Shown here piece by piece: positions 42,421 through 51,135 of a stretch of 64,000 nt of DNA. The position numbers were made by a program, and so were the translations under genes. The notes beneath the pieces were generated by a model that did no database searches, was not told the origin of the DNA, and worked only from the letters and a program-made list of their open reading frames with translations. The stretch spans positions 26,577-90,576 of the forward strand of contig JBCCFL010000021.1 of NCBI GenBank assembly GCA_039029735.1. Reading direction: 5' to 3'. The DNA is from CADEDH01 sp039029735. Lineage in GTDB: Bacteria; Actinomycetota; Acidimicrobiia; Acidimicrobiales; SZUA-35. Positions within the stretch are counted from its first letter, which is position 1; each line of letters opens with the position of its first letter.

Positions 42421-42980
42421 TGTCGGAGATCCTCCACGGTGTCGATGTCAGCCGGATTCCCCCTGCACGCTATCTCGGAAACCAGCTCAGGTCGTCGGTC
42501 CATGAGCACTCTGGCGCCTTGATCTCCCCTGGTCGGGAGTTCGTCCCACACCGAGCGGTCCAGCTTGACGGGTGGCCGGGCCTTGCCGTCGAAGCTGGCG
42601 GTCACGATCGGACCGGCCGCAGCACCCACGGCGCGCCACGCCGAGGCCGGGACCAGCGGCTGGTCGCCGAGGCCGACCACGAGGGCCTGATGGTCGGCCG
42701 CCCGGGCGGCGGCCACTGCGACCTGGAGCGACGAGGCCTGGCCAGAGGCCCAGTCGGGGTTGTGGACCAGGGTCACGCCGTCGTCGACGAGGTCGGCCAG
42801 ATCGACGGCTCCGGCCACCAGCATCACCTCGTTGAAACCAGCGGCCTTCACCTCGTCGAGCACCCAGGAAACGACTGGGCGGCCCCGAAACGAGGCGCGG
42901 AGCTTGTGCTCGGCTCCAGCGAAGCGTGACCCCCCGCCTGCCGCGAGGATGACGGCGGCAACGGTCACCCGGACGGCCAT
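42411..42980 (-). CDS. MobA-like nucleotidyltransferase (molybdopterin cofactor)
   Basis: 189-residue NTP transferase with the N-terminal signature AAVILAAGGGSRFAGAEHKL and a central ALVVGLGDQPLVPASAW region, matching MocA/MobA-like molybdenum cofactor cytidylyl- or guanylyltransferases. It would attach the nucleotide to the pterin of a molybdo-hydroxylase. ATG 42980 is preferred, since the signature begins seven residues in. Its 3' end overlaps the coxG start by 10 bp. It follows the XdhC gene by 22 bp. Confidence 0.86.
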   Translation of the reverse strand: MAVRVTVAAVILAAGGGSRFAGAEHKLRASFRGRPVVSWVLDEVKAAGFNEVMLVAGAVDLADLVDDGVTLVHNPDWASGQASSLQVAVAAARAADHQALVVGLGDQPLVPASAWRAVGAAAGPIVTASFDGKARPPVKLDRSVWDELPTRGDQGARVLMDRRPELVSEIACRGNPADIDTVEDLRQWS

Positions 42981-43002
42981 ACCGTGCTGATCGACAGCCA
43001 GC

Positions 43003-43791
43003 TCAGTCGTGGATGTCGCCGGCGGAGTCGCGCAACGAGGCAGCCACCCGGCCCGATCGAAGGGCGATGATCTCGGCACAGATCGAGATCGCGGTCTCCT
43101 CGGGGGTGCGGGCGCCCAGATCGAGCCCGATCGGGGCCATCACCCGGGCCAGTTCCCCTTCGGACACGCCTTGATCCATGAGGCGTGAGTTCCGGTCCGA
43201 CGTGGTGCGCCGTGAGCCCATGGCGCCCAGGTAGCCCACCTCGGTGCCGAGGGCCGAGATCACGGCCGGCACGTCGAACTTGGGGTCGTGGGTGAGCACG
43301 CACACTGCGTCGCGGGGGCCGAGGCTCGGGCCCACCTTCTCCAGCAATCGGTGTGGCCAGTCGACCACCACCTCGTCGGCGTAGGGGAATCGCTGGGTGG
43401 TGGCGAACACGGGACGGGCGTCGCACACCGTGACCCGGTAGCCCAACACCTTCGCCACCCTGGAGAGGGCCGCGGTGAAATCGACGGCGCCGAAGATCAG
43501 CATCTGGGGCGGCGGGGCGAACGATTCGATGAAGACCTTGACCTCTTCCTGGCGCGCCTCACCGTTCGGGCCGTAGTTGCGCACCCCGGTGGTGCCAGCG
43601 GCGAGCTCGCCGATGGCGTCGCGGATCACCACACGATCGAGGTCGGCGTTGCCGAGGGTGCCCTGGGTGGCGCCCTCGCCGTCGACCATCAGCTTCGAGC
43701 CGAGGCCGGGGCCCTCGATGATCGTGGCCAGCACGATGGGCTCCTCTGCGGTGATTGCGTGCCGCAGGTCATCGAACATCGAATCGGTCAC
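43003..43791 (-). CDS. XdhC/CoxI family protein (full length)
   Basis: 262-residue XdhC-like maturation factor. The N-terminal XdhC/CoxI domain (about 1-90, with VIRDAIGELAAGTTG) and the C-terminal Rossmann domain (about 95-240, MLIFGAVDFTAALSRVAKVL then VTVCDARPVFATTQRFPYA, and GYLGAMGSRRT) are both present. These proteins bind molybdenum cofactor, sulfurate it and insert it into xanthine dehydrogenase or CO dehydrogenase. The start is ATG 43791. A separate short XdhC-domain protein lies 3 bp upstream, so the locus has two XdhC-type genes in tandem. Confidence 0.88.
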   Translation of the reverse strand: MTDSMFDDLRHAITAEEPIVLATIIEGPGLGSKLMVDGEGATQGTLGNADLDRVVIRDAIGELAAGTTGVRNYGPNGEARQEEVKVFIESFAPPPQMLIFGAVDFTAALSRVAKVLGYRVTVCDARPVFATTQRFPYADEVVVDWPHRLLEKVGPSLGPRDAVCVLTHDPKFDVPAVISALGTEVGYLGAMGSRRTTSDRNSRLMDQGVSEGELARVMAPIGLDLGARTPEETAISICAEIIALRSGRVAASLRDSAGDIHD

Positions 43792-43794
43792 GGG

Positions 43795-44109
43795 CTACCA
43801 GTCCAGAGGTTCGAGATAGAGGTGGATGGTGCCGCCGCAGGTGAGGCCCACAGCGAATGCCTCGTCGTCGCTGTACCCGAAGGTGACAACGCGGCGAGAG
43901 TTCTCGGCCAGACATTCGAGCGACTCGGTGACCACGGCACCCTCCACGCAGCCGCCCGACACCGAACCGGCCACCTCGCCGTCCTCGGTGACGGCCATTG
44001 CCGCACCCGGAAGGCGAGGGCCCGACCCTTCGACATCGACGACACGGGCCAGCGCCACCCGCTTGCCTTGGCGCCGCCACCGTTCGAGGTCCGCAAGAAT
44101 TTCCTTCAT
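43795..44109 (-). CDS. XdhC/CoxI N-domain protein (short)
   Basis: 104-residue protein covering only the XdhC_CoxI domain: KEILADLERWRRQGKRVALA, EGSGPRLPGAAMAV, VSGGCVEGAVVTE (the conserved Cys) and a GLTCGGTIHLYLEPL ending. It probably works with the full-length XdhC encoded directly downstream. ATG 44109 is chosen because the family starts there. Short and long XdhC genes side by side are common near aerobic CO dehydrogenase-like genes. Confidence 0.86.
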   Translation of the reverse strand: MKEILADLERWRRQGKRVALARVVDVEGSGPRLPGAAMAVTEDGEVAGSVSGGCVEGAVVTESLECLAENSRRVVTFGYSDDEAFAVGLTCGGTIHLYLEPLDW

Positions 44110-44178
44110 ATCTTCAGGATAGCGCCTGGCCCCGACAGCCTTCCCAGTGGGCGGGTGCCACCGGGCACGCCATAGCGC

Positions 44179-44270
44179 CGCCAGGGCCACCGGACCGCTC
44201 GCACCACGGGGCCACAGGCCCGCCAGGGCCACCGGACCGCTCGCACCACAGGGCCACAGGGCCGCCAGGG
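44179..44270. repeat. 42-bp tandem repeat, 2.2 copies
   Basis: Copies at 44179-44220 and 44221-44262 begin CGCCAGGGCCACCGG. A third partial copy (44263-44270) precedes the BtuF-like stop by 28 bp. Non-coding spacer between the BtuF-like and XdhC genes. Confidence 0.85.
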
Positions 44271-44297
44271 TCAGCGGCGTGTACCCACCGAGGAAGC

Positions 44298-45188
44298 TCA
44301 GCGGATCAGCTCGGCGAGGGCGTCCACGCCGTCGAGGAGCCGGGGGCCGGGTCGAACGATGTGGGCGTCGCCGTCGATGGCGTGGATCCGGCCCGTGCCG
44401 GCGGCCGGAAGGCCCTGGATCTCCGGCCGGTCACGAACCAGCTGGAGGTGCTCCTCGGCTGTCGCCGCGTCCACGCCGCAGGGGGCCACGATCACCACGT
44501 CGGCCTCACACGCGGCGATGGCAGACCACTCGGTGGCCTCCGATCGCCCGCCGGGATGGGCCAGCAGCGGCGTGCCGCCCGCAGCCTCAATCTGGTCGGG
44601 GATCCAGTGGCCTGCGGTGAATGCCGGATCCACCCATTCGAGGAGGAGCACCCGGGGCCGTTCCCCGTTGCCGTTCACACCACCATCGTCGAGCGACCCG
44701 TTCGACTCACGGGCGGCCGCGAGCCGGGCTCTGAGCTCCGCCACGCGGTCGATGGCCTCCGGGCCGGCACCAGCAACGCTGGCCACGCGTTCGATCTCGT
44801 CGATCACGCCGTCGAGCGTCATCGGGTCGTAGTGGAACACGTTGTCGGTGCAGCCCAGTTCGGCCACTGCGGCCGCAACGTCGCCCGCCGGGAGGGCGCA
44901 CACCCGGCACAGGTCCTGGGTGACGATCAGATCGGGATCCAACGATCGCAGCAACTCGCGGTCGAGCGTGTAGAGCTCACGACCGTCCGCCACGGCGGAC
45001 GAGATCACCTCGTTGATCTCCCCCGGGCTGGCTCCGGGCGGGATGATCGTGTTGGTGAGATGTGGTCGACCGGCGGCCTCTGGCGGCTCGGCGCACTCGT
45101 AGGTCACGCCCACCACCCGGTCGCCGAGGCCCAGGAAAAACAGGACCTCCGTGGCCGAAGGCAGCAACGAAACGATGCGCTCGGCCAC
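44298..45188 (-). CDS. BtuF-like cobalamin-binding/periplasmic-binding-fold protein without signal peptide
   Basis: 296-residue helical-backbone metal/cobalamin receptor fold: RIVSLLPSATEVLFFLGLGD at the N-terminus, then ELLRSLDPDLIVTQDLCRVC and PCGVDAATAEEHLQLV. It begins directly with the domain, so there is no export signal or lipobox. Cytoplasmic BtuF-like proteins occur in several phyla. There is no transporter gene beside it. It lies between the cox structural genes and XdhC genes on the same strand. A molybdenum- or corrin-related binding role is possible, but no ligand can be assigned. Confidence 0.82.
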   Translation of the reverse strand: MAERIVSLLPSATEVLFFLGLGDRVVGVTYECAEPPEAAGRPHLTNTIIPPGASPGEINEVISSAVADGRELYTLDRELLRSLDPDLIVTQDLCRVCALPAGDVAAAVAELGCTDNVFHYDPMTLDGVIDEIERVASVAGAGPEAIDRVAELRARLAAARESNGSLDDGGVNGNGERPRVLLLEWVDPAFTAGHWIPDQIEAAGGTPLLAHPGGRSEATEWSAIAACEADVVIVAPCGVDAATAEEHLQLVRDRPEIQGLPAAGTGRIHAIDGDAHIVRPGPRLLDGVDALAELIR

Positions 45189-45239
45189 GGAGGTCGTCAG
45201 GTCTTCAGTCGCGCGTCAGCTGACGCTGCGCGCTGTTTA

Positions 45240-46067
45240 TCAGCCGATGCCGGCTGCGGTGAGCGCCCGCTTCGTGAGCACGCGGGCGAGGTGCTGGCGG
45301 TACTCGACGCTGGCGTTGAGGTCGCCGGAGGGCTCCATGCCCTCGGCTGCCTGCTCGGCCGCGTCGGCAGCCGACGCACCACTCGCAATCGCCTGCTCCA
45401 CGGCGGTGGCTCGCACCGGAGTGGCGTGCATGTTCACCAGGGCCACCTGTGCGCCCGAGGCTGTTTGCTGGGCGGACACACCGACGATGGCCCAGTCCTG
45501 GGCCCGACGGTTGAACTTCTGGAAGTTCCAGCCCATACCAGTGGCCTTGGGCACCTTGATCTCGGTGATCATCTCGGTGGGTTCGAGCGTCGACTCGAGG
45601 AAGCCACCGAACAGGTCGGCACCGGAGATCTCCCGGGTGCCGCCCGGGCCCTGCACCACGACCGACGCGCCCATGGCGAGGAACGCGGACGGGTGATCGG
45701 CGGCGGCGTCTGCGTGGGCCAGCGACCCGCCGAGCGTGCCGCGATGACGCACCTGGGGGTCGCCCACGTGGCCGGTGGCGTGCGCCAGCAGCGGGGCGTG
45801 CTCCTGGACCAGTGGGCTGATCTCGATGTCGCGATGGCGGGTGAGCGCACCGATGGCGATGTGGTCGCCGCCGTCGTTGATGTAGGACAGGTCGGTGAGG
45901 CGACCGATGTCCACCACAACGGCAGGCACGGCGAGGCGGAACTTCATCATCGGCAGCAGCGAGTGACCGCCGGCCATGAGCTTTGCCTCGTCGCCGTGCT
46001 CGGCCAGAGCTGCGAGGGCTTCGTCGGCCGAGCCGGCCCGAACGTAGTCAAAGGCAACGGGGATCAC
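45240..46067 (-). CDS. coxM: CoxM-like FAD-binding subunit of a molybdenum hydroxylase
   Basis: 275-residue FAD subunit of the xanthine dehydrogenase/CO dehydrogenase family. FAD-binding motifs are clear: KLMAGGHSLLPMMKFRL (about 29-45), IGALTRHRDIE and HRGTLGGSLAHADAAADHPS. It accepts electrons from the Fe-S subunit and passes them to an external acceptor. GTG 46067 overlaps the CoxS stop as GTGA, fixing the start; the frame continues upstream. In complete sets a large molybdopterin subunit (CoxL) lies nearby, but none is found between 38 and 48 kb. Confidence 0.9.
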   Translation of the reverse strand: MIPVAFDYVRAGSADEALAALAEHGDEAKLMAGGHSLLPMMKFRLAVPAVVVDIGRLTDLSYINDGGDHIAIGALTRHRDIEISPLVQEHAPLLAHATGHVGDPQVRHRGTLGGSLAHADAAADHPSAFLAMGASVVVQGPGGTREISGADLFGGFLESTLEPTEMITEIKVPKATGMGWNFQKFNRRAQDWAIVGVSAQQTASGAQVALVNMHATPVRATAVEQAIASGASAADAAEQAAEGMEPSGDLNASVEYRQHLARVLTKRALTAAGIG

Positions 46068-46525
46068 TGGGCACCTCCGGAGGCCTCGAGCACGGCCTTG
46101 ACGATGTTGTGGTACCCCGTGCAGCGACACAGGTTGCCTTCGAGCCCTTCGCGCACCTCGGCTTCGGAGGGGCTCGGGTTCTCGTCGAGCAGCGACACCG
46201 ACGCCATCACCATGCCGGGCGTGCAGTACCCACACTGCAAGGCGTGGCAGTTCATGAACGCCTGCTGCATCGGGTGGAGCTCATCGCCGTTGGCGAGGCC
46301 CTCGATCGTGGTGACGGACTGGCCGTCGGCCTGAACGGCGAGCATCGTGCAGGACTTCACCGCTTCGCCGTTGAGGTGAAGGGTGCACGCCCCGCAAGAC
46401 GAGGTGTCGCACCCGACATTGGTGCCAGTCAGCCCGACGGCGTCTCGAATGAAGTGAACGAGCAGCGTGCGCGGCTCGACATCAGACGTGTGGCTGGTTC
46501 CGTTGACCTCAACGGTTATCTCCAC
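46064..46525 (-). CDS. coxS: CoxS-like 2Fe-2S subunit of a molybdenum hydroxylase
   Basis: 153-residue iron-sulfur subunit. The plant-type cluster motif is NVGCDTSSCGACTLHLNG plus a later Cys (VKSC). The C-terminal cluster motif is LQCGYCTPGMVM and GNLCRCTGYHNIV. All eight ligand Cys are present. It transfers electrons from the Mo site to the FAD subunit. GTG 46525 starts the domain, and it overlaps coxM by 4 bp. It is the first gene of the cox-like block on the minus strand. Confidence 0.92.
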   Translation of the reverse strand: MEITVEVNGTSHTSDVEPRTLLVHFIRDAVGLTGTNVGCDTSSCGACTLHLNGEAVKSCTMLAVQADGQSVTTIEGLANGDELHPMQQAFMNCHALQCGYCTPGMVMASVSLLDENPSPSEAEVREGLEGNLCRCTGYHNIVKAVLEASGGAQ

Positions 46526-46644
46526 GGGATCCCCTTTCGCTGTTGCGGGCTGGCCAGCAAGGCGGCCGAGGAGGATTGTTACACGGTTTGGCCCGATTGC
46601 TCACGTTCGGTCGCCAAATTCCCGCGCCGTCCAGTGACAACAGA

Positions 46645-46674
46645 ATCCCTGGTTAAGCAGGCCTAACCAGGGAT
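46645..46674 (-). terminator. Hairpin terminator after ftsB
   Basis: A perfect 11-bp stem (ATCCCTGGTTA/TAACCAGGGAT) with an 8-nt loop starts 12 bases past the ftsB stop in the direction of transcription and is followed by a T-rich TTCTGTT. It separates the eno-ftsB unit from the coxS gene. Confidence 0.75.
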
Positions 46675-46685
46675 GGAAACTGTGG

Positions 46686-47018
46686 CTATTCGTCGGCTGG
46701 CAGGATCCGATAGCTCTCGTCGCCGGGGTACACGAGGTCGAAGTTCTCGCGTGCCATCCGCTCGACCGCAGAGTCGGTCTGCAATTCGGCGAGTTCGGCC
46801 TCGAGGTCGGCCACGTCGGCCTCGATCTGCTCCAACTCGTCGCGGGTCTCGTTGAGGTCGTCCCGCTGGGAGAGCCAGGTGCGCGCCGGCAACACCGCAA
46901 GCCCGGCGAGCATGGCCAGCGCCAAGCCCGCCACGACCGCGAACGGTGCCGCCCCTCGGGCCCAACGGGCCGCGATGGCCCCGATCGTGCTCGATCCGCC
47001 GTCGCCCCGCCGCTGCAT
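46686..47018 (-). CDS. ftsB: FtsB/DivIC-like septum formation initiator
   Basis: 110-residue bitopic division protein. The short cytoplasmic N-terminus is followed by a membrane segment (GAAPFAVVAGLALAMLAGLAVL, about 22-43) and an extracytoplasmic coiled coil (RDDLNETRDELEQIEADVAD with further heptads to about 90). A RMARENFDLVYPGDESYRIL motif typical of DivIC/FtsB ends it. It works with FtsQ/FtsL in the divisome. Its ATG overlaps the eno stop by one base (TGATG), so it is coupled to enolase translation, as in other actinobacteria. Confidence 0.92.
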   Translation of the reverse strand: MQRRGDGGSSTIGAIAARWARGAAPFAVVAGLALAMLAGLAVLPARTWLSQRDDLNETRDELEQIEADVADLEAELAELQTDSAVERMARENFDLVYPGDESYRILPADE

Positions 47019-48298
47019 CAGTTGCCTCGCGCCAGTGCGCCCATGCCGGGATAGCGGGCGCCGTCACCGAGATCGTGCTCGATGCGGAGCAGCTGGTTGT
47101 ACTTGGCCACCCGATCGCTGCGAGCCGGTGCGCCGGTCTTGATCTGGCCACAGTTCGTGGCAACGGCGAGATCGGCGATGGTCGTGTCCTCGGTCTCACC
47201 CGAACGGTGTGACATCACCGACGTGTACCGGCTGGAGGTGGCCATGGCCACGGCGTCCAGCGTTTCGGTGAGCGAGCCGATCTGGTTCACCTTGATGAGG
47301 ATCGAGTTGGCCACGTCACCATCGATGCCCCGACTGAGACGCTCGGTGTTGGTCACGAACAGGTCGTCACCGACGAGCTGGCAGCGGCCACCGATCTCAG
47401 AGGTGAGCGCAGACCAGCCGTCCCAGTCCTCTTCGTCCATGCCGTCCTCGATCGACACGATCGGGTAGCGGTCGACCAGACCGGCGAGCAACTCCACCAT
47501 GCCCTGAGGTGACAGCTTGCGATCCTCACCGGCCAGCACGTAGGTGTCGTCGTGGAAGAACTCGGTCGAGGCCACGTCCATGGCCAGCGCCATGTCGGTG
47601 CCCGGAGTGAGCCCTGCCCGCTCGATGGCCTCCATCAACAGGGTGAGGGCCGCCTCGTTCGACTCGAGGTTCGGGGCGAACCCGCCCTCGTCGCCAATGG
47701 CCGTTGACAGGCCGCGCTCGGTGAGCACCTTCTTCAACACGTGGTAGGTCTCGACCCCCCAACGCATCGCCTCGGAGAACGACGCTGCCCCCACGGGCAT
47801 GATCATGAACTCCTGGAAGTCGATGTTGTTGTCGGCGTGCTCGCCGCCGTTCAACACGTTCATCATGGGCACCGGCAGCACGTGGGCGTTGGCTCCACCC
47901 ACGTAGCGGTACAGCGGCAGATCCAGATCCTCGGCAGCAGCCCGGGCCACGGCGAGCGACACGCCGAGAATGGCGTTGGCACCGAAGTGGCCCTTGTTGG
48001 GGGTGCCGTCCAGGTCGCGCAGCAACTGGTCGAGCCCGCGCTGGTCGTAGGCATCGAGACCTTCGAGGGCCTCGGCGATCGTGGTGTTCACATGGCCGAC
48101 CGCAGTGAGCACACCCTTGCCCATGTAGCGGTCTCCACCGTCACGCAGTTCGACGGCTTCAAACTGGCCAGTGGAGGCCCCAGAGGGCACCAGGGCCCGG
48201 CCGAATGCGCCCGAGGTCAGCATGACCTCGACCTCGACGGTGGGGTTTCCTCGCGAGTCCAGGACTTCGCGTCCGATGATGTTGTCGATGGCGCTCAC
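47018..48298 (-). CDS. eno: Enolase (phosphopyruvate hydratase)
   Basis: 426-residue glycolytic enzyme converting 2-phosphoglycerate to phosphoenolpyruvate with Mg2+. The N-terminus is IIGREVLDSRGNPTVEVEV; loop VPSGASTGQFEAVELRDG, metal and catalytic motifs (LVGDDLFVTN, ILIKVNQIGSL and MSHRSGETEDTTIADLAV) are intact. Length is standard. The start is GTG 48298. It is the first gene of the eno-ftsB unit and divergent from the FHA protein gene, with about 230 bp between that must hold the eno promoter. Confidence 0.97.
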   Translation of the reverse strand: MSAIDNIIGREVLDSRGNPTVEVEVMLTSGAFGRALVPSGASTGQFEAVELRDGGDRYMGKGVLTAVGHVNTTIAEALEGLDAYDQRGLDQLLRDLDGTPNKGHFGANAILGVSLAVARAAAEDLDLPLYRYVGGANAHVLPVPMMNVLNGGEHADNNIDFQEFMIMPVGAASFSEAMRWGVETYHVLKKVLTERGLSTAIGDEGGFAPNLESNEAALTLLMEAIERAGLTPGTDMALAMDVASTEFFHDDTYVLAGEDRKLSPQGMVELLAGLVDRYPIVSIEDGMDEEDWDGWSALTSEIGGRCQLVGDDLFVTNTERLSRGIDGDVANSILIKVNQIGSLTETLDAVAMATSSRYTSVMSHRSGETEDTTIADLAVATNCGQIKTGAPARSDRVAKYNQLLRIEHDLGDGARYPGMGALARGN

Positions 48299-48528
48299 GC
48301 GTGGTGTTCCTCCTACCGCCCGCGGTGAGATCGTACCAGGCGAATCTTCCCGGCCGAGCCACCCCCGCGGCCTGCGGGATAGGGCATCTCACCTGGAGAT
48401 TCCCTGCACCTCCAAGAATGGGTCACGGTCGTGTGGCGTGGGGTCAGGGCCACATCGAACTCGGTCACGCGCCCCGGAGTTCGCTTCGACAATGGCTGAG
48501 CGCTCCGAGGGCGATACCTTCGATACCG

Positions 48529-50046
48529 ATGGCAACGGGTGAGGGATCGACGAATCGAATGGGCGATGGTGCCCTGATCGCCGGCGCTGAAGGCGCCGTT
48601 CTGGTCAGCGGGCCCCTCGTGGTGGTGATTGGCCGCACACAGTATGCGCCGACCTCGGCGGTGCCGAGGGCGCTGACCGAGGCGGTGGCTCGCCTGGAGG
48701 AGGCCGGCGCGTGGACCTTCGACGCCACCGCTGCTGCCCTCCAGGATCTGGTGATCGAGCACAATCCGCCGGGCGTCGCCGCCCTCCTGCGGCTCGACGA
48801 CGATGCGCTCGTGTTCTTGTTCGACCAGGCCAGTGCGGCCGAACTCGGCGCGATCAACGGCACGCCGGGCCAGACCCACACCGGCTCGGGTCGCACGGGG
48901 TGGACCACGGTGATCGCCGAGTCGAGCCACCTGGAACTGCGGGTGACCACCGCAGACCAACGCGCCTCGACAAGCGACGACACCGAGACCGGTTGGGCAG
49001 TACTCGAGCAGGGCGTCGTGCCCGGCTCACTCGCCCGCTGCGCCACCGCTTCACCCACATCAGGAGCGGCACCGTCGAGCTCCGCCACGGCACCTGCGGG
49101 CGACGCACCGGCGCCGGCTGTCAACGGGCTCCTGGGCTCGCCCGTGGGCTCGCCGCCCCCGGCTGCCGCCCCACCGTCGGTCAGCCCCCCACCAGCGGCA
49201 GCGCCGCCCCCTCCCTCAGGCCAACCACCGGTGGCCGCACCTTCTGCATTGGCCGGGCCAGGAGCCGCTCCTCCTGCGGCCTCCCCTCCCGGTGGTGCGC
49301 CTCCCCCGGGCGGGCCGCCTGCCGCCGCTCCTCCTGCGGCCTCTCCACCCCCGGGTGGCCCACCTGTCGGGGCACCGTCATCGTCGCCTGCTCCTCCGCC
49401 GGGCGCGCCGAGCCCCCTCGGCCCACCCCCATCGATCGGCCCACCGCCGGCTGCATCGCCAGGCGCCCCTCCGGCCGGTCCGCCGCCAGGAAACGCCCCA
49501 CCTCCGCCCGGGCTCGGCACCCCGCCGCCTCCTGGAGGCTCTGGCCTACCAACACCGCCGCCTCCAGCGGCCGGGGTGGGCGCTCCGCCTCCGCCAGGAG
49601 CCCCGGCGCACCTGCCGCCACCAGGCGGCCCGAGCCCGAGCCCACTGCCGCCCCCGCCGGGCGTATCACCGGCTACTCCCCCCGCGCCGGGCGCGGGGCC
49701 CGGGGCCGGCGCCCCGGTGGGCTACCTGAACGAGCCCGACCACGGGCTGCACCTGCCTCTCACGGTCACCACCGTGATCGGGTCCGATCCGCGAAACGAG
49801 CGCGACGTCGTGTCGGGTGTGGCCGCGATGCTCACGATCGACGACCCGCGGCTCAACGGCGCCCACGTGAAGATCGGCGTCATCGGCGCGTCGGTCACCG
49901 TCGAGGACCTGTCGGGCGGTGGCACCTGGGTCCAGGCCCCCGGGGGCCCAATGTCGCCCCTGGGCTCTGGCCCGCAGCCCCTGCAGGACGGCACCATCCT
50001 TCGTCTTGGTGCCCGCAACCTCGTGTTCCGCACCCGTCCCGGCTGA
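48529..50046 (+). CDS. Proline-rich protein with C-terminal FHA-like domain
   Basis: 505-residue protein in three parts. A folded N-terminal domain of unknown type (about 20-150) is followed by a Pro/Ala/Gly/Ser-rich disordered region (about 205-395). A C-terminal FHA-like domain (about 400-505) contains VTTVIGSDPRNERDVVSG, RLNGAHVKIGVIG, VEDLSGGGTWVQAP and LQDGTILRLGARNLVF. The usual phosphothreonine-contact residues are altered: GR becomes GS, SRxH becomes NGAH and NGT becomes GGT, so canonical phosphopeptide binding is uncertain. ATG 48529 is preferred to ATG 48559; the frame is open from 48301. The kinase gene starts 13 bp after its stop, suggesting kinase-partner roles. Confidence 0.82.
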   Translation: MATGEGSTNRMGDGALIAGAEGAVLVSGPLVVVIGRTQYAPTSAVPRALTEAVARLEEAGAWTFDATAAALQDLVIEHNPPGVAALLRLDDDALVFLFDQASAAELGAINGTPGQTHTGSGRTGWTTVIAESSHLELRVTTADQRASTSDDTETGWAVLEQGVVPGSLARCATASPTSGAAPSSSATAPAGDAPAPAVNGLLGSPVGSPPPAAAPPSVSPPPAAAPPPPSGQPPVAAPSALAGPGAAPPAASPPGGAPPPGGPPAAAPPAASPPPGGPPVGAPSSSPAPPPGAPSPLGPPPSIGPPPAASPGAPPAGPPPGNAPPPPGLGTPPPPGGSGLPTPPPPAAGVGAPPPPGAPAHLPPPGGPSPSPLPPPPGVSPATPPAPGAGPGAGAPVGYLNEPDHGLHLPLTVTTVIGSDPRNERDVVSGVAAMLTIDDPRLNGAHVKIGVIGASVTVEDLSGGGTWVQAPGGPMSPLGSGPQPLQDGTILRLGARNLVFRTRPG

Positions 50047-50059
50047 TGACGCCTCGGCG

Positions 50060-51085
50060 ATGACCAGCGAGCCGTTCGTCCTCGACGGGTTCGATCCGAT
50101 CAAGCTGCTGGGCAGTGGCGGCTTCGGCGACGTCTGGCTGGCCCGCCAGACCAACATCGACCGCAAGGTCGCGATCAAGGTGGGGCACTCCCCCATCGAG
50201 GATCCTGACGTGCAGCTCCGCTTCGAACGCGAGTGCATTGCCCTCGGCCGGCTGTCCGGGCACCCGAACATCATCGAGGTGTTCACCGCCGGCCGCCTCG
50301 ACGACGGCCGGCCCTACCTGGTGCTCGAATACGTCAACGGTGGCACGCTGTGGCGGCGGCTGAAGCAGGAGCGGCTCGACGAAACCCAGCTGATCCGCCT
50401 TGCCCGCGAACTGGCCGACGCTCTCAGCGTGGCCCACACCGCAGGCGTGCTCCACCGCGACATCAAGCCGGAGAACGTCTTCCTCCGCGCCAACGGCCAA
50501 GCCGTGATCGGCGACTTCGGTCTCGCCCGTCTGCACGACGGTGCGAACACGAGCACGCACGGCATCACGGCCAGCGTGGCCTACGCCCCGCCCGAGATCC
50601 TGACCGGTTCCCCGTCATCGACGGCAAGCGACCTCTACGGCATCGGGATCTGCGTACTCAGCGCCGCAATCGGCACGGTGCCGTTCGTCAACGCTGAGGA
50701 CTCGTCGGTGCATCCGATCATCACGAGGGTGCTGAACGACAAGCCGGTCGATCTGCGCACCCTCGGGTTCTCTGATCCGTTCGTGTCGGTGATCGACGAT
50801 CTTCTCGAGAAGGATCCGGAGCGACGGCCGCTGTCGGCCGAGGTGGTGAAACAGCGGCTCGATGCCCTGAACCAGCCGGTCGCTCCCATCACGGTCACCG
50901 AGCGAGCGGTGACGACCACCGATTCAATCGCTGCCGCCCTCTCGCAGACGTACGGGCCGTTGTCGGCCCAGAGCATCGGCGCACCACAGCTCAGCCGCTG
51001 GGACCGAATCCGCCTCATCGGGGCGGCCATCAGCGCCATCGTGCTGTTCGGCAGCATCGTGGGCTTCGTGATCAGCCGCCTCTGA
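50060..51085 (+). CDS. Serine/threonine protein kinase with C-terminal TM segment
   Basis: 341-residue PknB-type kinase. All key motifs are visible: P-loop LLGSGGFGDVWLARQ (about 15-29), VAIKV lysine, RFEREC glutamate, catalytic HRDIKPENVFL (about 133), DFGLAR, and a SVAYAPPEIL P+1 region. The kinase domain ends near 275. A C-terminal hydrophobic segment (LIGAAISAIVLFGSIVGFVI) follows. There is no extracellular PASTA or sensor domain. ATG 50060 begins just before the kinase domain. It is directly downstream of the FHA-like protein, so the pair may act together. Convergent with mazG (50 bp). Confidence 0.92.
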   Translation: MTSEPFVLDGFDPIKLLGSGGFGDVWLARQTNIDRKVAIKVGHSPIEDPDVQLRFERECIALGRLSGHPNIIEVFTAGRLDDGRPYLVLEYVNGGTLWRRLKQERLDETQLIRLARELADALSVAHTAGVLHRDIKPENVFLRANGQAVIGDFGLARLHDGANTSTHGITASVAYAPPEILTGSPSSTASDLYGIGICVLSAAIGTVPFVNAEDSSVHPIITRVLNDKPVDLRTLGFSDPFVSVIDDLLEKDPERRPLSAEVVKQRLDALNQPVAPITVTERAVTTTDSIAAALSQTYGPLSAQSIGAPQLSRWDRIRLIGAAISAIVLFGSIVGFVISRL

Positions 51086-51135
51086 ACCCGGCCCAAGCCG
51101 AACAGGCTCAGGTCATTCGGTGCCGGGCGTGGTGA

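Noticed and set aside
43998..46334. 778-codon plus-strand frame
   Set aside because: Shadow of coxM, BtuF-like and XdhC genes; composition dominated by Gly, Arg, His and Val with no motif.
48465..49520. Minus-strand Gly-rich frame opposite the proline-rich protein
   Set aside because: Gly-rich reading is simply the complement of Pro codons; the plus strand ends in a recognisable FHA-like domain.
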